Assembly (NCBI GenBank): GCA_038238185.1
Contig: JBBRXY010000001.1
Coordinates: 1-64,000, forward strand
Reading direction: 5' to 3'
DNA length: 64,000 nucleotides
DNA from: DATAQC01 sp038238185
GTDB taxonomy: Bacteria > Actinomycetota > Acidimicrobiia > Acidimicrobiales > AC-14
Shown here: positions 36,501 through 44,572 of the stretch, in pieces
Layout of the letters: the number at the start of each line of letters is the position of its first letter
How positions within the stretch are numbered: the stretch's first letter is position 1
Position numbers and translations under genes: made by a program
The notes under the pieces: generated by a model
What the model was told of the DNA's origin: nothing
Database searches by the model: none
The model's input: the letters and a program-made list of their open reading frames with translations, nothing else

Positions 36501-38438
36501 CACATGGACGGCCGCTACCTCAACTACCCCGACGACACCTTCGACGGCATCTACTCGTCCGGGTCCATCGAGCACTTCGGCGACCTCGACGACGTGGCCA
36601 GTGCCGCCTACGAGATGGGCCGGGTCCTCAAGCCGGGCGGCGTGCTCACCCTCTCCACCGAGATTCGCCTCGGCGGACCGCCAGGGGGCATCGGCTGGCC
36701 CGGCCTCACCCTGTTGTTCTCGATCGAGAACCTGCAACGCTTCATCGTGGACGCCAGTGGGCTCGAGCCCGTCGACGAGCTCGATTCAGACGTGTCCGAC
36801 GAGACGCTGTCGGTCCGGCGCGACCTCACTCTGGCCATCACCCAACACCTGGCGGCCACGAGCGCGGGCGAACAGCGCGAGGAGTACGCGGCCTGGGACT
36901 TCCCCCACATCGTCCTCGTGCACGAGGGCTACGTCTTCACCTCGGTACACCTGGCCCTGCGCAAATCCGACGACTACCCCCAGGTGCCCAACGCCTGGGC
37001 CAGGCCGTCCGCAGCCACCATCGCCGCCATCGCCGACCACAACCGCAGCCTGATCCGAGAGACGGTGGCGTCGACCAAGGCATCCGTCATGCCGGCCGCT
37101 CCCGAGCCCCGGCCGGCCGTCGCCACCGCGTCGATGCCCGAAGCCGAACAGCTGCACGCCATGGGCCTGCACCTGTCGATGATCAGCGACGACTACGCCG
37201 AGATCGAAGAGCAGATGACCGACCTCGACCGCCACCTGAACGACGTCGATCGCCAGGTGGCGGCGATGGGGACCTCGATCGACAGGACCCGCCAGCCCCG
37301 CGATCTCCTCACGCTGCGCGCCGAGGAACTGGAACGTTGGAGCGAGCTCGTCGGCGAAAGCCACACCGGATCCGACGACCTCGGCGCCGCCGGGCCCGGC
37401 CACGACGTCGCACGCACGTGGACCTCATCGCGGGTGGTGATCGAGGGCGGTCCGCAGTTCGACGTCGTCATCGACCCCGCGGTCGGCGATCAGGTGACCT
37501 TGGCGCTCTCCCAGGGTTATAGCGTCGACCAGGCACTCGTGAGCCTCATGCTCAGCCTCATCGAGGCCGGCGGCAAGGTTCTCGACCTCGGTGCCCACGT
37601 GGGTACCTTCTCGCTGGCCGCGGCGGCCGTGGGGGCCCAGTCGCTGGCCATCGAGGCTTCTCCGCAGAACGCCGCCCTGTTGCGGGCGAGTGCCGCCCGA
37701 AACGGGTTCGCCAATGTCACCGTGGTGGAGGCCGTGGCGTCCGACTCGTCCGGTACGGTTCGATTCCACGCCCACGGGCCGTGGGGCCAGGTGTCGGTCG
37801 CCGACGACGAGTCCGACGCCGACGGCATCGTGACCACGGTGGCTGCGGTCACGATCAGTGACCTCGTGCAGACCTTCGGTTGGTCTCCCCTCTCGTTCGT
37901 CAAGATGGACGTCGAGGGCTGGGAACTGCAGGTGCTCGAGGGAATGCGCGAGATCCTCGGCACTCCCCAGGCACCGCCCCTGCTGTACGAGTGCAACGGC
38001 CACACGTTGTGGCCCTACGGAGCCACACCCGAGGACCTGATCGCCACGGTCGAAGGACTCGGATACACCAGCTACATGGTCGATCAGGGCCGGCTCATCC
38101 CAGTCACCTCCGACGAGTTCCAGCCGCAGACCCTCGTCGACTATCTCGCCGTCAAGCAGGATCTCACCGCCCTCAGTGGCTGGACTATCGAGCCTCCCCT
38201 CGACTTCGAGGAACGGGTGGCCCGCATCGTCGTCGACGGCAGCCACGCCAACCACAATCACCGCGTGTTCATGGGTAGGGCCCTGCAGCGAGCCGCCCCC
38301 GAGATCACCGCCCATCCGTCCATCGTCGAGCTCCTCGAAAGACTTCGGGATGACCCGGTCGACGACGTCCGCGCCGTGGTCGCGGCCTGGGCACCCGGCG
38401 CCATGGCCTCATCGGAAGGCGGCCCACCATGCACATGA
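33582..38438 (+). CDS. Giant four-domain enzyme: GT4 - GT4 - class I methyltransferase - FkbM methyltransferase
   Basis: 1618 residues from ATG 33582. Residues 1-395 are GT4 ('VLTVSHLHHTKNLGVLLRAY', 'VHPSRYEGFGLPVVEAMKCGAPVV'). Residues ~420-825 are a second GT4 ('PPQQSGISDYSVELLGRL', 'FGIVHPTKRLEECVRAL'; the acidic loop is degenerate, 'NLRLPTTTHMSAALIRA'). Residues ~845-1130 are a SAM methyltransferase ('FATDRYLASGDWEP', 'DDTFDGIYSSGSIEHF', 'GRVLKPGG'), related to 40896-42248. Residues ~1200-1235 look like a coiled coil. Residues ~1325-1540 are FkbM ('VLDLGAHVGTFSLAAAAVG', 'FVKMDVEGWELQVLEGM'). The end overlaps the next gene by 10 bp. It likely builds and methylates one repeat or cap of the polymer. 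Base composition is uneven along the gene. Confidence 0.88.
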   Translation: MRIGIDYRILAVGRELFYRGIPRYTQQQLRAVLDIDTSNEYVLLCNTGNDLSMIDPHIRRAPNVSIESYLADAPGVPPLGDAATMLREAERYSEWVSRQKLDLFHVTAPFLFERPVLVDFDVCPMVASFYDLIPLIFPAQYLSGWWREQYLRTAAFLGHATRMIAISAAAKTDAATFLGFPSDLIDIAWPIADDCFGPLPTTQVAEVVGALRRRVPLPDQYVLTVSHLHHTKNLGVLLRAYSMLPPALRAELPLVVCCHLDDHGMAHLRRKAGQLGVADDLVLTGLVSDAELTVLYNAATIVVHPSRYEGFGLPVVEAMKCGAPVVTTTASSMPEAGGDAARYVDPDDAHGFAVAIQELHADPGRRQTMSERGLAHVARFDKRQLAEHTVESYRAAVTPAPGKESRAGGRSGGRADLASGRPRLAVWTPLPPQQSGISDYSVELLGRLRQFYDIEVFVDDGCLPPLSLLTQYRIEHFTAFERRHGQAPFDAFLYQMGGSLFHVYMYDALRAHPGVVVLHDLTWSHVLYTLGYDADDFEEFRDQLVALEGVAARDAFDALQALDPLERGPLMERFLAEHRMLGDIVENSLAQIVHVTDAAVELERCYDNARVFTVPMGVADPGQLHGSDQNRQTRSRLGVSGDAFVIGTFGIVHPTKRLEECVRALPSLVEVRPDSLLIVVGRALDEGFVPRLCQLAESLGVSANLRFLGHVSRVAFDKYMMACDVIVNLRLPTTTHMSAALIRAIAAGRPLIVTDLPEWRDIPDDVALRVPVGMDETGPLAAHLARLASDTDLRTHMSAAARRFYETHGTLDAMAARYVDVLDMSGANAVSGKRTSTGRTPPVTPLRFNKVCEIEDFARPELVDVMRDVCAYKLPHLPSGFPAGAEHRKDWEVAMAVRTLRELGALHRDATILGVAAGAEDTSFFLTREAKQVFATDRYLASGDWEPTAPLSMLIQAQDVAPYEFESNRLVVQHMDGRYLNYPDDTFDGIYSSGSIEHFGDLDDVASAAYEMGRVLKPGGVLTLSTEIRLGGPPGGIGWPGLTLLFSIENLQRFIVDASGLEPVDELDSDVSDETLSVRRDLTLAITQHLAATSAGEQREEYAAWDFPHIVLVHEGYVFTSVHLALRKSDDYPQVPNAWARPSAATIAAIADHNRSLIRETVASTKASVMPAAPEPRPAVATASMPEAEQLHAMGLHLSMISDDYAEIEEQMTDLDRHLNDVDRQVAAMGTSIDRTRQPRDLLTLRAEELERWSELVGESHTGSDDLGAAGPGHDVARTWTSSRVVIEGGPQFDVVIDPAVGDQVTLALSQGYSVDQALVSLMLSLIEAGGKVLDLGAHVGTFSLAAAAVGAQSLAIEASPQNAALLRASAARNGFANVTVVEAVASDSSGTVRFHAHGPWGQVSVADDESDADGIVTTVAAVTISDLVQTFGWSPLSFVKMDVEGWELQVLEGMREILGTPQAPPLLYECNGHTLWPYGATPEDLIATVEGLGYTSYMVDQGRLIPVTSDEFQPQTLVDYLAVKQDLTALSGWTIEPPLDFEERVARIVVDGSHANHNHRVFMGRALQRAAPEITAHPSIVELLERLRDDPVDDVRAVVAAWAPGAMASSEGGPPCT

Positions 38439-39565
38439 CCTCCTACGCCCAGAACGGGGAGGACGTGGTCCTCGACCGCCTCTTCGCTCGTGGCATCGCC
38501 GGCTTCTACATCGACATCGGGGCCCACGATCCGACCCATCTCTCCATCACGCGCCACTTCTACGATCTGGGGTGGCACGGGATCAACGTGGAACCGGCAA
38601 CCCTGGCGTTCGAGCGCCTGGCGGCGGCGCGCACACGCGACATCAACATCAACACCGGGGTCGCCGACGAAGACGGCAAGCTCACCTTCTACGAAGCCAC
38701 TCCCGAATCGGGGCTGTCCACCTTCGACCCGGAACAGGCGAAGTCCCACATCGAGGCGGGCACACCACTGGTCGAGCGGACGGTCCCCGTCACCACTCTC
38801 GCCCACATCTGCGAAGAGCACGTCGACGGCACGATCGACTTCCTCACGGTCGACGTGGAGGGTTATGAAGGACCGGTGCTGCGGGGCGGCGACTGGACGC
38901 GCTGGCGCCCGCGGGTAGTGGTCGTCGAGGCCACCCGGCCCGGCACCACGATTCCCACCCATGAGGAATGGGAGCCGGTGCTCCTCGATGCCGATTACCT
39001 CCTCGCCACCTTCGACGGGCTGAACCGCTACTACGTTCGCAACGAGGACGCCGACCTGGTGGAGGCCCTCAAGATACCGGCCAACGTTCTCGACGATTTC
39101 ATCCCGTACCACCTCTCCCGTCAGATCGAGGCGGCGAACGGCCGGGCCCAGTCGGCCCAGCACGAGCTGGCCGCCACCCGGGCCCTGAACCAGGCCTTCC
39201 TGGCCGAGTCCAGTGCGTTCCGCCACCAGATCGCCTTCCTCCACGCCGAGTACAAGCGCCTCGAGGTCCAGTACCGCGAGCTCGAGTTCGCCTTCATGGC
39301 CGGCAAAACGCAGTACGAGGTGGTGCGGACGATGCTCAGCGACGTCCGGGGCCGCTACGAGCAGCTGGGTCACGAGATGGCCGGCGCCCTGGCCCAGGTG
39401 CGCGCCACCCAGGAGATGCTGGAGGGTGTGGCGGGCGCGGGCCTGGCGGTGGCCCGCCGGCTCAGCCGCCTGTCCCAGCGGTACCCACAGGCCGGATCGC
39501 TGGCCAAGTCCTCGCTCCGGGGGGCACGCGACCTGAAGCGGCGGCTGCCGATCCCGCCCCGCTGA
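38429..39565 (+). CDS. FkbM methyltransferase with C-terminal coiled coil
   Basis: 378 residues from ATG 38429. Residues ~1-215 are an FkbM domain: 'SYAQNGEDVVLDRLF', SAM motif 'FYIDIGAHDPTHLSITR', 'NVEPATLAFERLAAAR' and 'FLTVDVEGYEGPVLRGGDW'. Residues ~225-330 form a long heptad-rich helix, followed by a basic tail (RRLSRLSQRY...RDLKRRLPI). The coiled coil may scaffold it to other members of the assembly. It is the third FkbM unit in the locus. Confidence 0.88.
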   Translation: MHMTSYAQNGEDVVLDRLFARGIAGFYIDIGAHDPTHLSITRHFYDLGWHGINVEPATLAFERLAAARTRDININTGVADEDGKLTFYEATPESGLSTFDPEQAKSHIEAGTPLVERTVPVTTLAHICEEHVDGTIDFLTVDVEGYEGPVLRGGDWTRWRPRVVVVEATRPGTTIPTHEEWEPVLLDADYLLATFDGLNRYYVRNEDADLVEALKIPANVLDDFIPYHLSRQIEAANGRAQSAQHELAATRALNQAFLAESSAFRHQIAFLHAEYKRLEVQYRELEFAFMAGKTQYEVVRTMLSDVRGRYEQLGHEMAGALAQVRATQEMLEGVAGAGLAVARRLSRLSQRYPQAGSLAKSSLRGARDLKRRLPIPPR

Positions 39566-39575
39566 GCGCGTCGCC

Positions 39576-40877
39576 TTGGACACGCCCTCGACGGCTACGC
39601 CGACCCCCGTGGCCGGCGTAGCCGTCTCGGCCGACCAACCCCGGGTCGTCGTCCCGGCTCTCGACGGCTTCCGCGGCCTGGCCGCCCTCACTGTGGTCCT
39701 GTACCACGTGGTCTACGGGTCGGGCCTGCCGTCGCTCGGGAACGGCGGGCTGCGCAACGTCTTCGTGTCCGGGTACATGGGCGTGGACTTCTTCTTCGTC
39801 ATCAGCGGGTTCGTGCTCTTCCTCCCCACTGTCCTCAACGCCGGTCGCTTCGGCCAGGTCCGGGCCTACGGCATCCGGCGTGCCGCCCGGATCATCCCGG
39901 CCTACTACGTCGTCCTGGTGGCCGCCGTGGTGCTCCAGCCCTTGGTGAGCGCCAAGAGCACCGTGCTGCCCTGGGAGAGCGGCGCCGGCGCCTTCTCGTT
40001 CCTGCTGCACCTGTCATTCCTGCAACACACCGTGGGGCTGCTCCGCCTGTACCCGGAGGGGTTCCTGGTGCTCGGAGTGGTGTGGACGCTCACCTTGGAG
40101 GTCATGTTCTACATAACCCTCCCCTTCGTCGCTTCCTGGTACTTCCGTCACCCCTTCATCGGCTTCGCCATCGCCTTCGGCGTCTCGATGGCCTGGAAGC
40201 TGACAGTGGTGCACACGTCGTTCTCGGTGGGGTGGCTTCCCGCCACCGAATCGCCCACCCTGCTCCGGCTCATCCTGGTGACCCAGTTCCCCACGTTCCT
40301 CGCCCAGTTCGCCGCAGGGATGACGGCGGCGTGGCTGTTCGTGCAATGGCGCACCGCCAAACAGGCCTGGGTCCCGTGGGTCGCGGTCAGCGTCCAGGTC
40401 GTCGCCGCGGTGGCGGTCGTGTGGGGGCTGCGTACCGCCGGCATCCACGATCTCACGGCCACTGTGGGCACCTACGACCACTGGACAGGCACGCTGCCCG
40501 TTGCCCTGGCCTTCGCCGTGCTCATGCTCGCCACCGTGCTGGCGCCCCGGTGGGCACAGTCCCCCGTCGCCAACCCCGCCTCCCGGGGCTTGGGCGACAT
40601 CAGCTACGGCGTCTACCTCTGGCACCTCCTGATCATCGGCTTCGCCATCACCACCCTGGGCTTCGACCAGAACGCCACCACTGCGGCGTTCCTGAGCATG
40701 CTCGCCCTCACCCTGGTCGGCTCGATCGGGCTCGGCACTTTATCGCTGCTCTTCGTGGAACGACCGTGTATCCGTTGGGCACGCCGGTGCTCCCGACGGA
40801 TCGACAAAAGACGGCAACGCCGCCCTCCCGATGGGCCCGAAACCGTCGACGCAGTCACCCCGGCAAACGCTTGGTGA
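39576..40877 (+). CDS. Acyltransferase 3 family membrane protein (OafA/YrhL-like)
   Basis: 433 residues from TTG 39576; GTG 39609 is an alternative. About ten transmembrane segments are visible with the family motifs 'LDGFRGLAALTVVLYHV' (catalytic H), 'YMGVDFFFVISGFVLF' and 'RRAARIIPAYYVVLV'. These enzymes O-acylate surface sugars using a cytosolic acyl-CoA. The position at the end of the plus-strand part of the locus suggests it acetylates the exported polymer. Confidence 0.9.
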   Translation: MDTPSTATPTPVAGVAVSADQPRVVVPALDGFRGLAALTVVLYHVVYGSGLPSLGNGGLRNVFVSGYMGVDFFFVISGFVLFLPTVLNAGRFGQVRAYGIRRAARIIPAYYVVLVAAVVLQPLVSAKSTVLPWESGAGAFSFLLHLSFLQHTVGLLRLYPEGFLVLGVVWTLTLEVMFYITLPFVASWYFRHPFIGFAIAFGVSMAWKLTVVHTSFSVGWLPATESPTLLRLILVTQFPTFLAQFAAGMTAAWLFVQWRTAKQAWVPWVAVSVQVVAAVAVVWGLRTAGIHDLTATVGTYDHWTGTLPVALAFAVLMLATVLAPRWAQSPVANPASRGLGDISYGVYLWHLLIIGFAITTLGFDQNATTAAFLSMLALTLVGSIGLGTLSLLFVERPCIRWARRCSRRIDKRRQRRPPDGPETVDAVTPANAW

Positions 40878-40895
40878 GCTCTCAGGCTCGAGCCG

Positions 40896-42248
40896 TCAAG
40901 GAGTCCGGGGAGCAATGAGCCGCACCCATCGCACGGCCACCCCGACACGATCCTCGCCCTCGGCGAACGGGGCCGGTGGTTGCGGCGTCCGCAACGATAT
41001 ACGGGTGAACGGACGGACCGAGGCGTAGCTCGCCGGCACCACCCCCCGAACGAGGGTGCCCTCGTCGTGGGTCACGCGCTCGACACTAATCGGCAGCCCG
41101 TTGACCTCCACCCGCAGGTCTTCCAGAACCGAGGGGCTGACGGCGGCAACCACCAGGACCTCGACGGTGGTGCGCGGGGACACCAGGATCTGCAGGTCGA
41201 TCGATGCGTCACGCCCGGGGCCCGTCCACCGGGCCGCGCCGGAAGGCGAGTGGTGGGGTGCGTACCACCCGGCGCCACTGAAGGGAGCCTGATCGAGCGC
41301 CACCGCATGGGTCCCGGTCAGCGGGGTGCTCAGGCGGGACCGCTCCCGGTCGCGAGACGACGAAGGCGCGCCGCCCGGTGCCTCGTCCTTCTGCAGTGCC
41401 AGTTGGATGCTGGTGAACACGAAGTCGTCGATCCCCATGACGATGTGCGGGAAGTGGCGGTAGTCGAGCTTGTGGGTGAACCACCCGCCGTCGCGATCGC
41501 ACTGGGCCAGCTGCTGGGCCACCACATCGGCTACGTCGGTCTTCGAGCCGACGGTGGCGTCGGAGACCGACAGGTCGAGCGGCGATACCAGGTGCCACGC
41601 CCGGTCGCCGATGAGGCGCGAGGCGAGCTCGTCGGCATCGAAGAGGAGGCACCCCGGCAGGCCCGGGGAGGGCCCGGCCAGACGGAACTCCGTGGAGACG
41701 GCGCAGACGCCGCCAGGACGCAGGACGCGGAACATCTCGTCCATGCTCCGCTCCACCTCCGGGTGACCGCCGAAGTGTTCGATGGAGCTGCCCGAGAACA
41801 CCCCGTCGAATGTCTCGTCCTCATACTGGAGATCGAGCGCGTCCATGTGCTGTACGACCAGGCGGCGGGGATTCCACGCGAAGGGCCAGTGCTGATACGG
41901 GTCGGTCATCATGGATTCGTGTCCGAACGGCTCCCAGTCGCCGCTGGCCAGGTAGAGGTCGGTGGCGAACACCCGACGAGCGAAGCGGGTGAGATGGAAG
42001 ACCAGGGGTTCGTTTCCGGCGGCCACGCCCAGGAACTCGGACCGGCCGTCGAGGAGGCCGTGGGCCGCGAAGGCCCGGATCGCCATGGCCGCCTCCCAGT
42101 CCTTACGGTTCTCGCGGCCGAGGGGAAAGGCGTCGCCGAATCGAGCCACCTCGTGGGCGAACACCTCCCGGATCACCGGATACAGGTCGGGGTGGGAGAA
42201 GTCCTCCAGGTTGCAGATCTTGTTGTGACTGAGCTCCGGTACCGGCAC
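40896..42248 (-). CDS. Class I SAM methyltransferase with the same extra C-terminal domain
   Basis: 450 residues from GTG 42248. TATCTT ends 6 nt upstream of it (leaderless start), and the frame is open further upstream only as a shadow. Residues ~5-285 are paralogous to the third domain of the giant protein ('HNKICNLEDF', 'FATDLYLASGDWEPFG', 'DETFDGVFSGSSIEHFGG', 'FRVLRPGGVCAVSTEFRL'). Residues ~310-450 are the accessory domain shared with 32170-33549 ('GWYAPHHSPSGAARWTGPG', 'ASIDLQILVSP', 'VVAAVSPSVLEDLRVEVNG'). It probably methylates a polymer sugar. Confidence 0.87.
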   Translation of the reverse strand: MPVPELSHNKICNLEDFSHPDLYPVIREVFAHEVARFGDAFPLGRENRKDWEAAMAIRAFAAHGLLDGRSEFLGVAAGNEPLVFHLTRFARRVFATDLYLASGDWEPFGHESMMTDPYQHWPFAWNPRRLVVQHMDALDLQYEDETFDGVFSGSSIEHFGGHPEVERSMDEMFRVLRPGGVCAVSTEFRLAGPSPGLPGCLLFDADELASRLIGDRAWHLVSPLDLSVSDATVGSKTDVADVVAQQLAQCDRDGGWFTHKLDYRHFPHIVMGIDDFVFTSIQLALQKDEAPGGAPSSSRDRERSRLSTPLTGTHAVALDQAPFSGAGWYAPHHSPSGAARWTGPGRDASIDLQILVSPRTTVEVLVVAAVSPSVLEDLRVEVNGLPISVERVTHDEGTLVRGVVPASYASVRPFTRISLRTPQPPAPFAEGEDRVGVAVRWVRLIAPRTP

Positions 42249-42314
42249 GGCGCGAAGATAGCCGTGCGCAACGCCGTGCCCCCCTTCGTCCCCTTGTGAA
42301 CGCACTCGCGGAAG

Positions 42315-42605
42315 TTGGAGAGGGGCAGGTACGGGTTGGTGATCTTCGTCCGGGGAGCAAACTTTGGATCGCTGCTCTCGCTCACGCCGCCGGCGTCGTG
42401 GGAGGATCGTCGCTTGGCCGAATGGTACGAATCCTTCTTCGATGGGCTGGCCACGGGCGTGTGGCGCACCCTCGTCCCCGCCGAGGCCTCCGACGCTCAG
42501 GCGGCCTTCCTCGTCGGTCAGCTCGGCGGCGGCAGTGACGGTGCTCGGCGACTGCTCGACGAAGTCGGTGCCGGTCGCTGCAGGATCACCGCCCGAAGAA
42601 CCTGA
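42315..42605 (+). CDS. Hypothetical protein, 96 residues
   Basis: Starts with TTG 42315; GTG 42339 is a possible later start. The sequence contains 'SWEDRRLAEWYESFFDGLATGVWRTLVP', suggesting an amphipathic helical protein. No known motif, membrane segment or signal is seen. It opens a run of small plus-strand genes (to 43804) and is divergent from the methyltransferase. Codon usage (G/C at third positions) supports it moderately, better than the opposite frame. Confidence 0.5.
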   Translation: MERGRYGLVIFVRGANFGSLLSLTPPASWEDRRLAEWYESFFDGLATGVWRTLVPAEASDAQAAFLVGQLGGGSDGARRLLDEVGAGRCRITARRT

Positions 42606-42615
42606 GGAGACGAGC

Positions 42616-42894
42616 GTGCCCGGCACAGAACCACGCAGGCCCGAAGCCCTGACCGACTCGGAACGTGAGGTGCTTCATCGCGCCCACCAGCGCCTGCGGA
42701 ACACCTCCCAGGCCCTGGAGGCCCTGGTGGCCACCGACCCCATCCGAGGCCGCTGGGCGCCCGAGCCGGCACCCGCCGAGGCCCTGCAGGCGGCGAGGAT
42801 CGAGTTGGCCAAGGCCTACGAGGCGCTCGAACGGCACAACGACGACCTCGTCGACTGGGGCGCGACGCCGAAGCAACCCGACGATGGGTCGTAG
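42616..42894 (+). CDS. Hypothetical small helical protein
   Basis: 92 residues from GTG 42616, with GAGGAGA upstream. It is largely helical and charged ('LTDSEREVLHRAHQRLRNTSQALEALVATDP', 'ALQAARIELAKAYEALERHNDDLVDWG'), with no cysteine and no membrane segment. It overlaps the next gene by 11 bp, so the two are coupled. Function is unknown. Confidence 0.65.
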   Translation: MPGTEPRRPEALTDSEREVLHRAHQRLRNTSQALEALVATDPIRGRWAPEPAPAEALQAARIELAKAYEALERHNDDLVDWGATPKQPDDGS

Positions 42895-43804
42895 CACTCC
42901 CGAACCCGAGCTGGCCGAGGCGACCGAGGAGCTCTACAGACTCGACCCCGCCGACTTCGTGCCCGCCCGCAACACCCTCGTTCGTCGCCTGCGCGCGAAC
43001 GGACAGCGTGACCTGGCCCGGAGCGTGGCCGACCTTCGTCGTCCTAGCCCGGCCGCCTGGGCGGTCAACCAGCTGGCCCGCCGGCATCGAGAGGCGCTGA
43101 ATGACCTACTTCGCCTGGGCGATACGCTGCGGCGGGCCCAGACCCAGACGCTCGCCGGCGCCGATGCGGGCCTCCTTCGCCAGGCCGGCCGCGCCCGTCG
43201 TGAAGCGGTTGCCTCCCTCGCCGACTCCGCCGTCAACCTCCTAGCCGAGCGAGGCCAGGGAGGCGCTCACCACACCGAGATCGCGGCCACGCTGGAAGCG
43301 GCGAGCCTCGACCCGCAGGCCGGCGCCGAGGCGTCCGAGGGCCGGCTGACCTCGGCCCTGGAACCGCCGTCGGGGTTCGGCGATCTCGATCCAGACGTCG
43401 ACCATCCGACGGCCGACCCCCAGCGGCCCGAGCCCTCCGAACCGGATCCCTCTGCGGCCGAGGCGGATCCGTCGGCGACCAAAGCCGTCGTGGCGCTGGC
43501 CGAGGCCGAACGGGTCGCGTCTACGACCGCCAAGCGGGCGTCCGACCTGTCCGAGAAGGCTCGCCAGGCGACCGCTCTGGCTGCGCGCCGCCAGCAGGAG
43601 GTCGCCGACGCCGAGGCCGACGAAGCCCAGCTGCAGCGTGACCTCGACGAGGCGCGGGGTCGAGTGGCGGCTGGCCGTCGAAGCGCGGATCGAGCCCAGA
43701 AGGCCGCCGAGTCGGCCGACGCAGCGGCCGCCGAGGCCGCCGAACGTCGCCGTGGCGCCGACCAGCGTGTGGCCGAGCTGCGCGCCCACGACGGATGCGC
43801 CTGA
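42884..43804 (+). CDS. Coiled-coil protein of unknown function
   Basis: 306 residues from ATG 42884. The N-terminal third ('LYRLDPADFVPARNTLVRRLRANGQRDLARSVADLRRPSPAAWAVNQLAR') is a conserved pattern I recognise from many uncharacterised actinobacterial proteins. The centre is Pro/Asp-rich, and residues ~200-300 form a long Ala/Arg/Glu coiled coil. It has no signal peptide. It could be a scaffold or nucleic-acid-associated protein, but nothing more specific can be shown. Confidence 0.75.
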   Translation: MGRSTPEPELAEATEELYRLDPADFVPARNTLVRRLRANGQRDLARSVADLRRPSPAAWAVNQLARRHREALNDLLRLGDTLRRAQTQTLAGADAGLLRQAGRARREAVASLADSAVNLLAERGQGGAHHTEIAATLEAASLDPQAGAEASEGRLTSALEPPSGFGDLDPDVDHPTADPQRPEPSEPDPSAAEADPSATKAVVALAEAERVASTTAKRASDLSEKARQATALAARRQQEVADAEADEAQLQRDLDEARGRVAAGRRSADRAQKAAESADAAAAEAAERRRGADQRVAELRAHDGCA

Positions 43805-43822
43805 GAACCGCCGACGGGGGTT

Positions 43823-44008
43823 CTATGCGCTCTGGCTGAACGCCGGCCCGAGGAGCGACCGGAGATGCTCCAGGACCGCCGGCACCAAGGTGTTGTCGTG
43901 ACCGCGAGGACACCGGGAGTGAAAGAAGGCCTCGTGGGGCGGGGGAGGAACCAGGTCGGCGAGCAGCCAGCAGGTCGGGCAGGGAACGACCTGGTCGTCG
44001 GGGCCCAT
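43823..44008 (-). CDS. Small putative zinc-ribbon protein
   Basis: 61 residues from ATG 44008, which overlaps the upstream stop by one base (TGATG). It has a CPTC pair and, 20 residues later, a C-P-R-G-H, i.e. 'CPTC...HSRCPRGH', a likely zinc site, followed by a helical end. It is coupled to the 114-residue gene before it. No family was recognised. Confidence 0.6.
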   Translation of the reverse strand: MGPDDQVVPCPTCWLLADLVPPPPHEAFFHSRCPRGHDNTLVPAVLEHLRSLLGPAFSQSA

Positions 44009-44352
44009 CACAACACCTCGTCGCCGCGACCGAGTGGCCCGCCGGGCGTAGTCGACGCTCGGCTGTCGTCGGCTTCTTCGGTGTGGAACTCGACAGGGAA
44101 GACGGCGTCGACCGCAGCCTGAGCGACGGCATTGTCGATCAGGTCGGTGGGCGACTCGCCGGTGAGGGCGCCCAGAGCGAGGGCCAGGGCGGCCATCTCC
44201 CCGGCTTCCCGGCCGGCTGCGAACCCGGCGCGGTACTCGACCGACGGCGCCTCCGGCTCGACCTTGCCCGCCAGCTGCCGGCGAGCGGCAGCGTTTTGGA
44301 GCAGGCCGCGGCACAGCGCCTCCAGCTCGACGTCGGTATGGGTTGCTCCCAT
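44008..44352 (-). CDS. Hypothetical protein, 114 residues
   Basis: ATG 44352 with a strong GGAGGTAG site. It is helical with 'VELEALCRGLLQNAAARRQLAG' and 'AGFAAGREAGEMAALALALGALTG', and an acidic/Gly-rich tail. It has no signal peptide. It forms a two-gene operon with the zinc-ribbon protein downstream. Function is unknown. Confidence 0.65.
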   Translation of the reverse strand: MGATHTDVELEALCRGLLQNAAARRQLAGKVEPEAPSVEYRAGFAAGREAGEMAALALALGALTGESPTDLIDNAVAQAAVDAVFPVEFHTEEADDSRASTTPGGPLGRGDEVL

Positions 44353-44572
44353 GCCACTACCTCCAGAACGTCTCTAGATGTCCTGTACATAGAGTAGCGC
44401 GACCTCCTTCAAAAGTTACATCTAGTTGCGGCGGGCACTCATTGTCGGCACCGGACACGGGCGCGATACTGGGTTCAAGAAGCGATTGTGCGGGTTTGCT
44501 TCCGGCGCTACCGACGATTCGTCGCCTGTCGCCCAGCGTCTCGCTCGCCCTCCCCTAGACAGGCGGTACCCA
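44353..44572. promoter_or_regulatory. Divergent intergenic region with inverted CTAGATGT sites
   Basis: About 220 bp between two divergent genes, richer in A/T than its surroundings at 44370-44430. CTAGATGT (44374-44381) and its inverse ACATCTAG (44418-44425) flank minus-strand promoter-like sequences (TTGAAG at 44412-44407, TATGTA). The two boxes could be operator half-sites. Confidence 0.4.

Noticed and set aside
42249..42626. N-terminal extension of the minus-strand methyltransferase up to 42626
   Set aside because: The extension is low-complexity and antisense to another gene; methyltransferase homology begins just after GTG 42248, which has its own -10 box.
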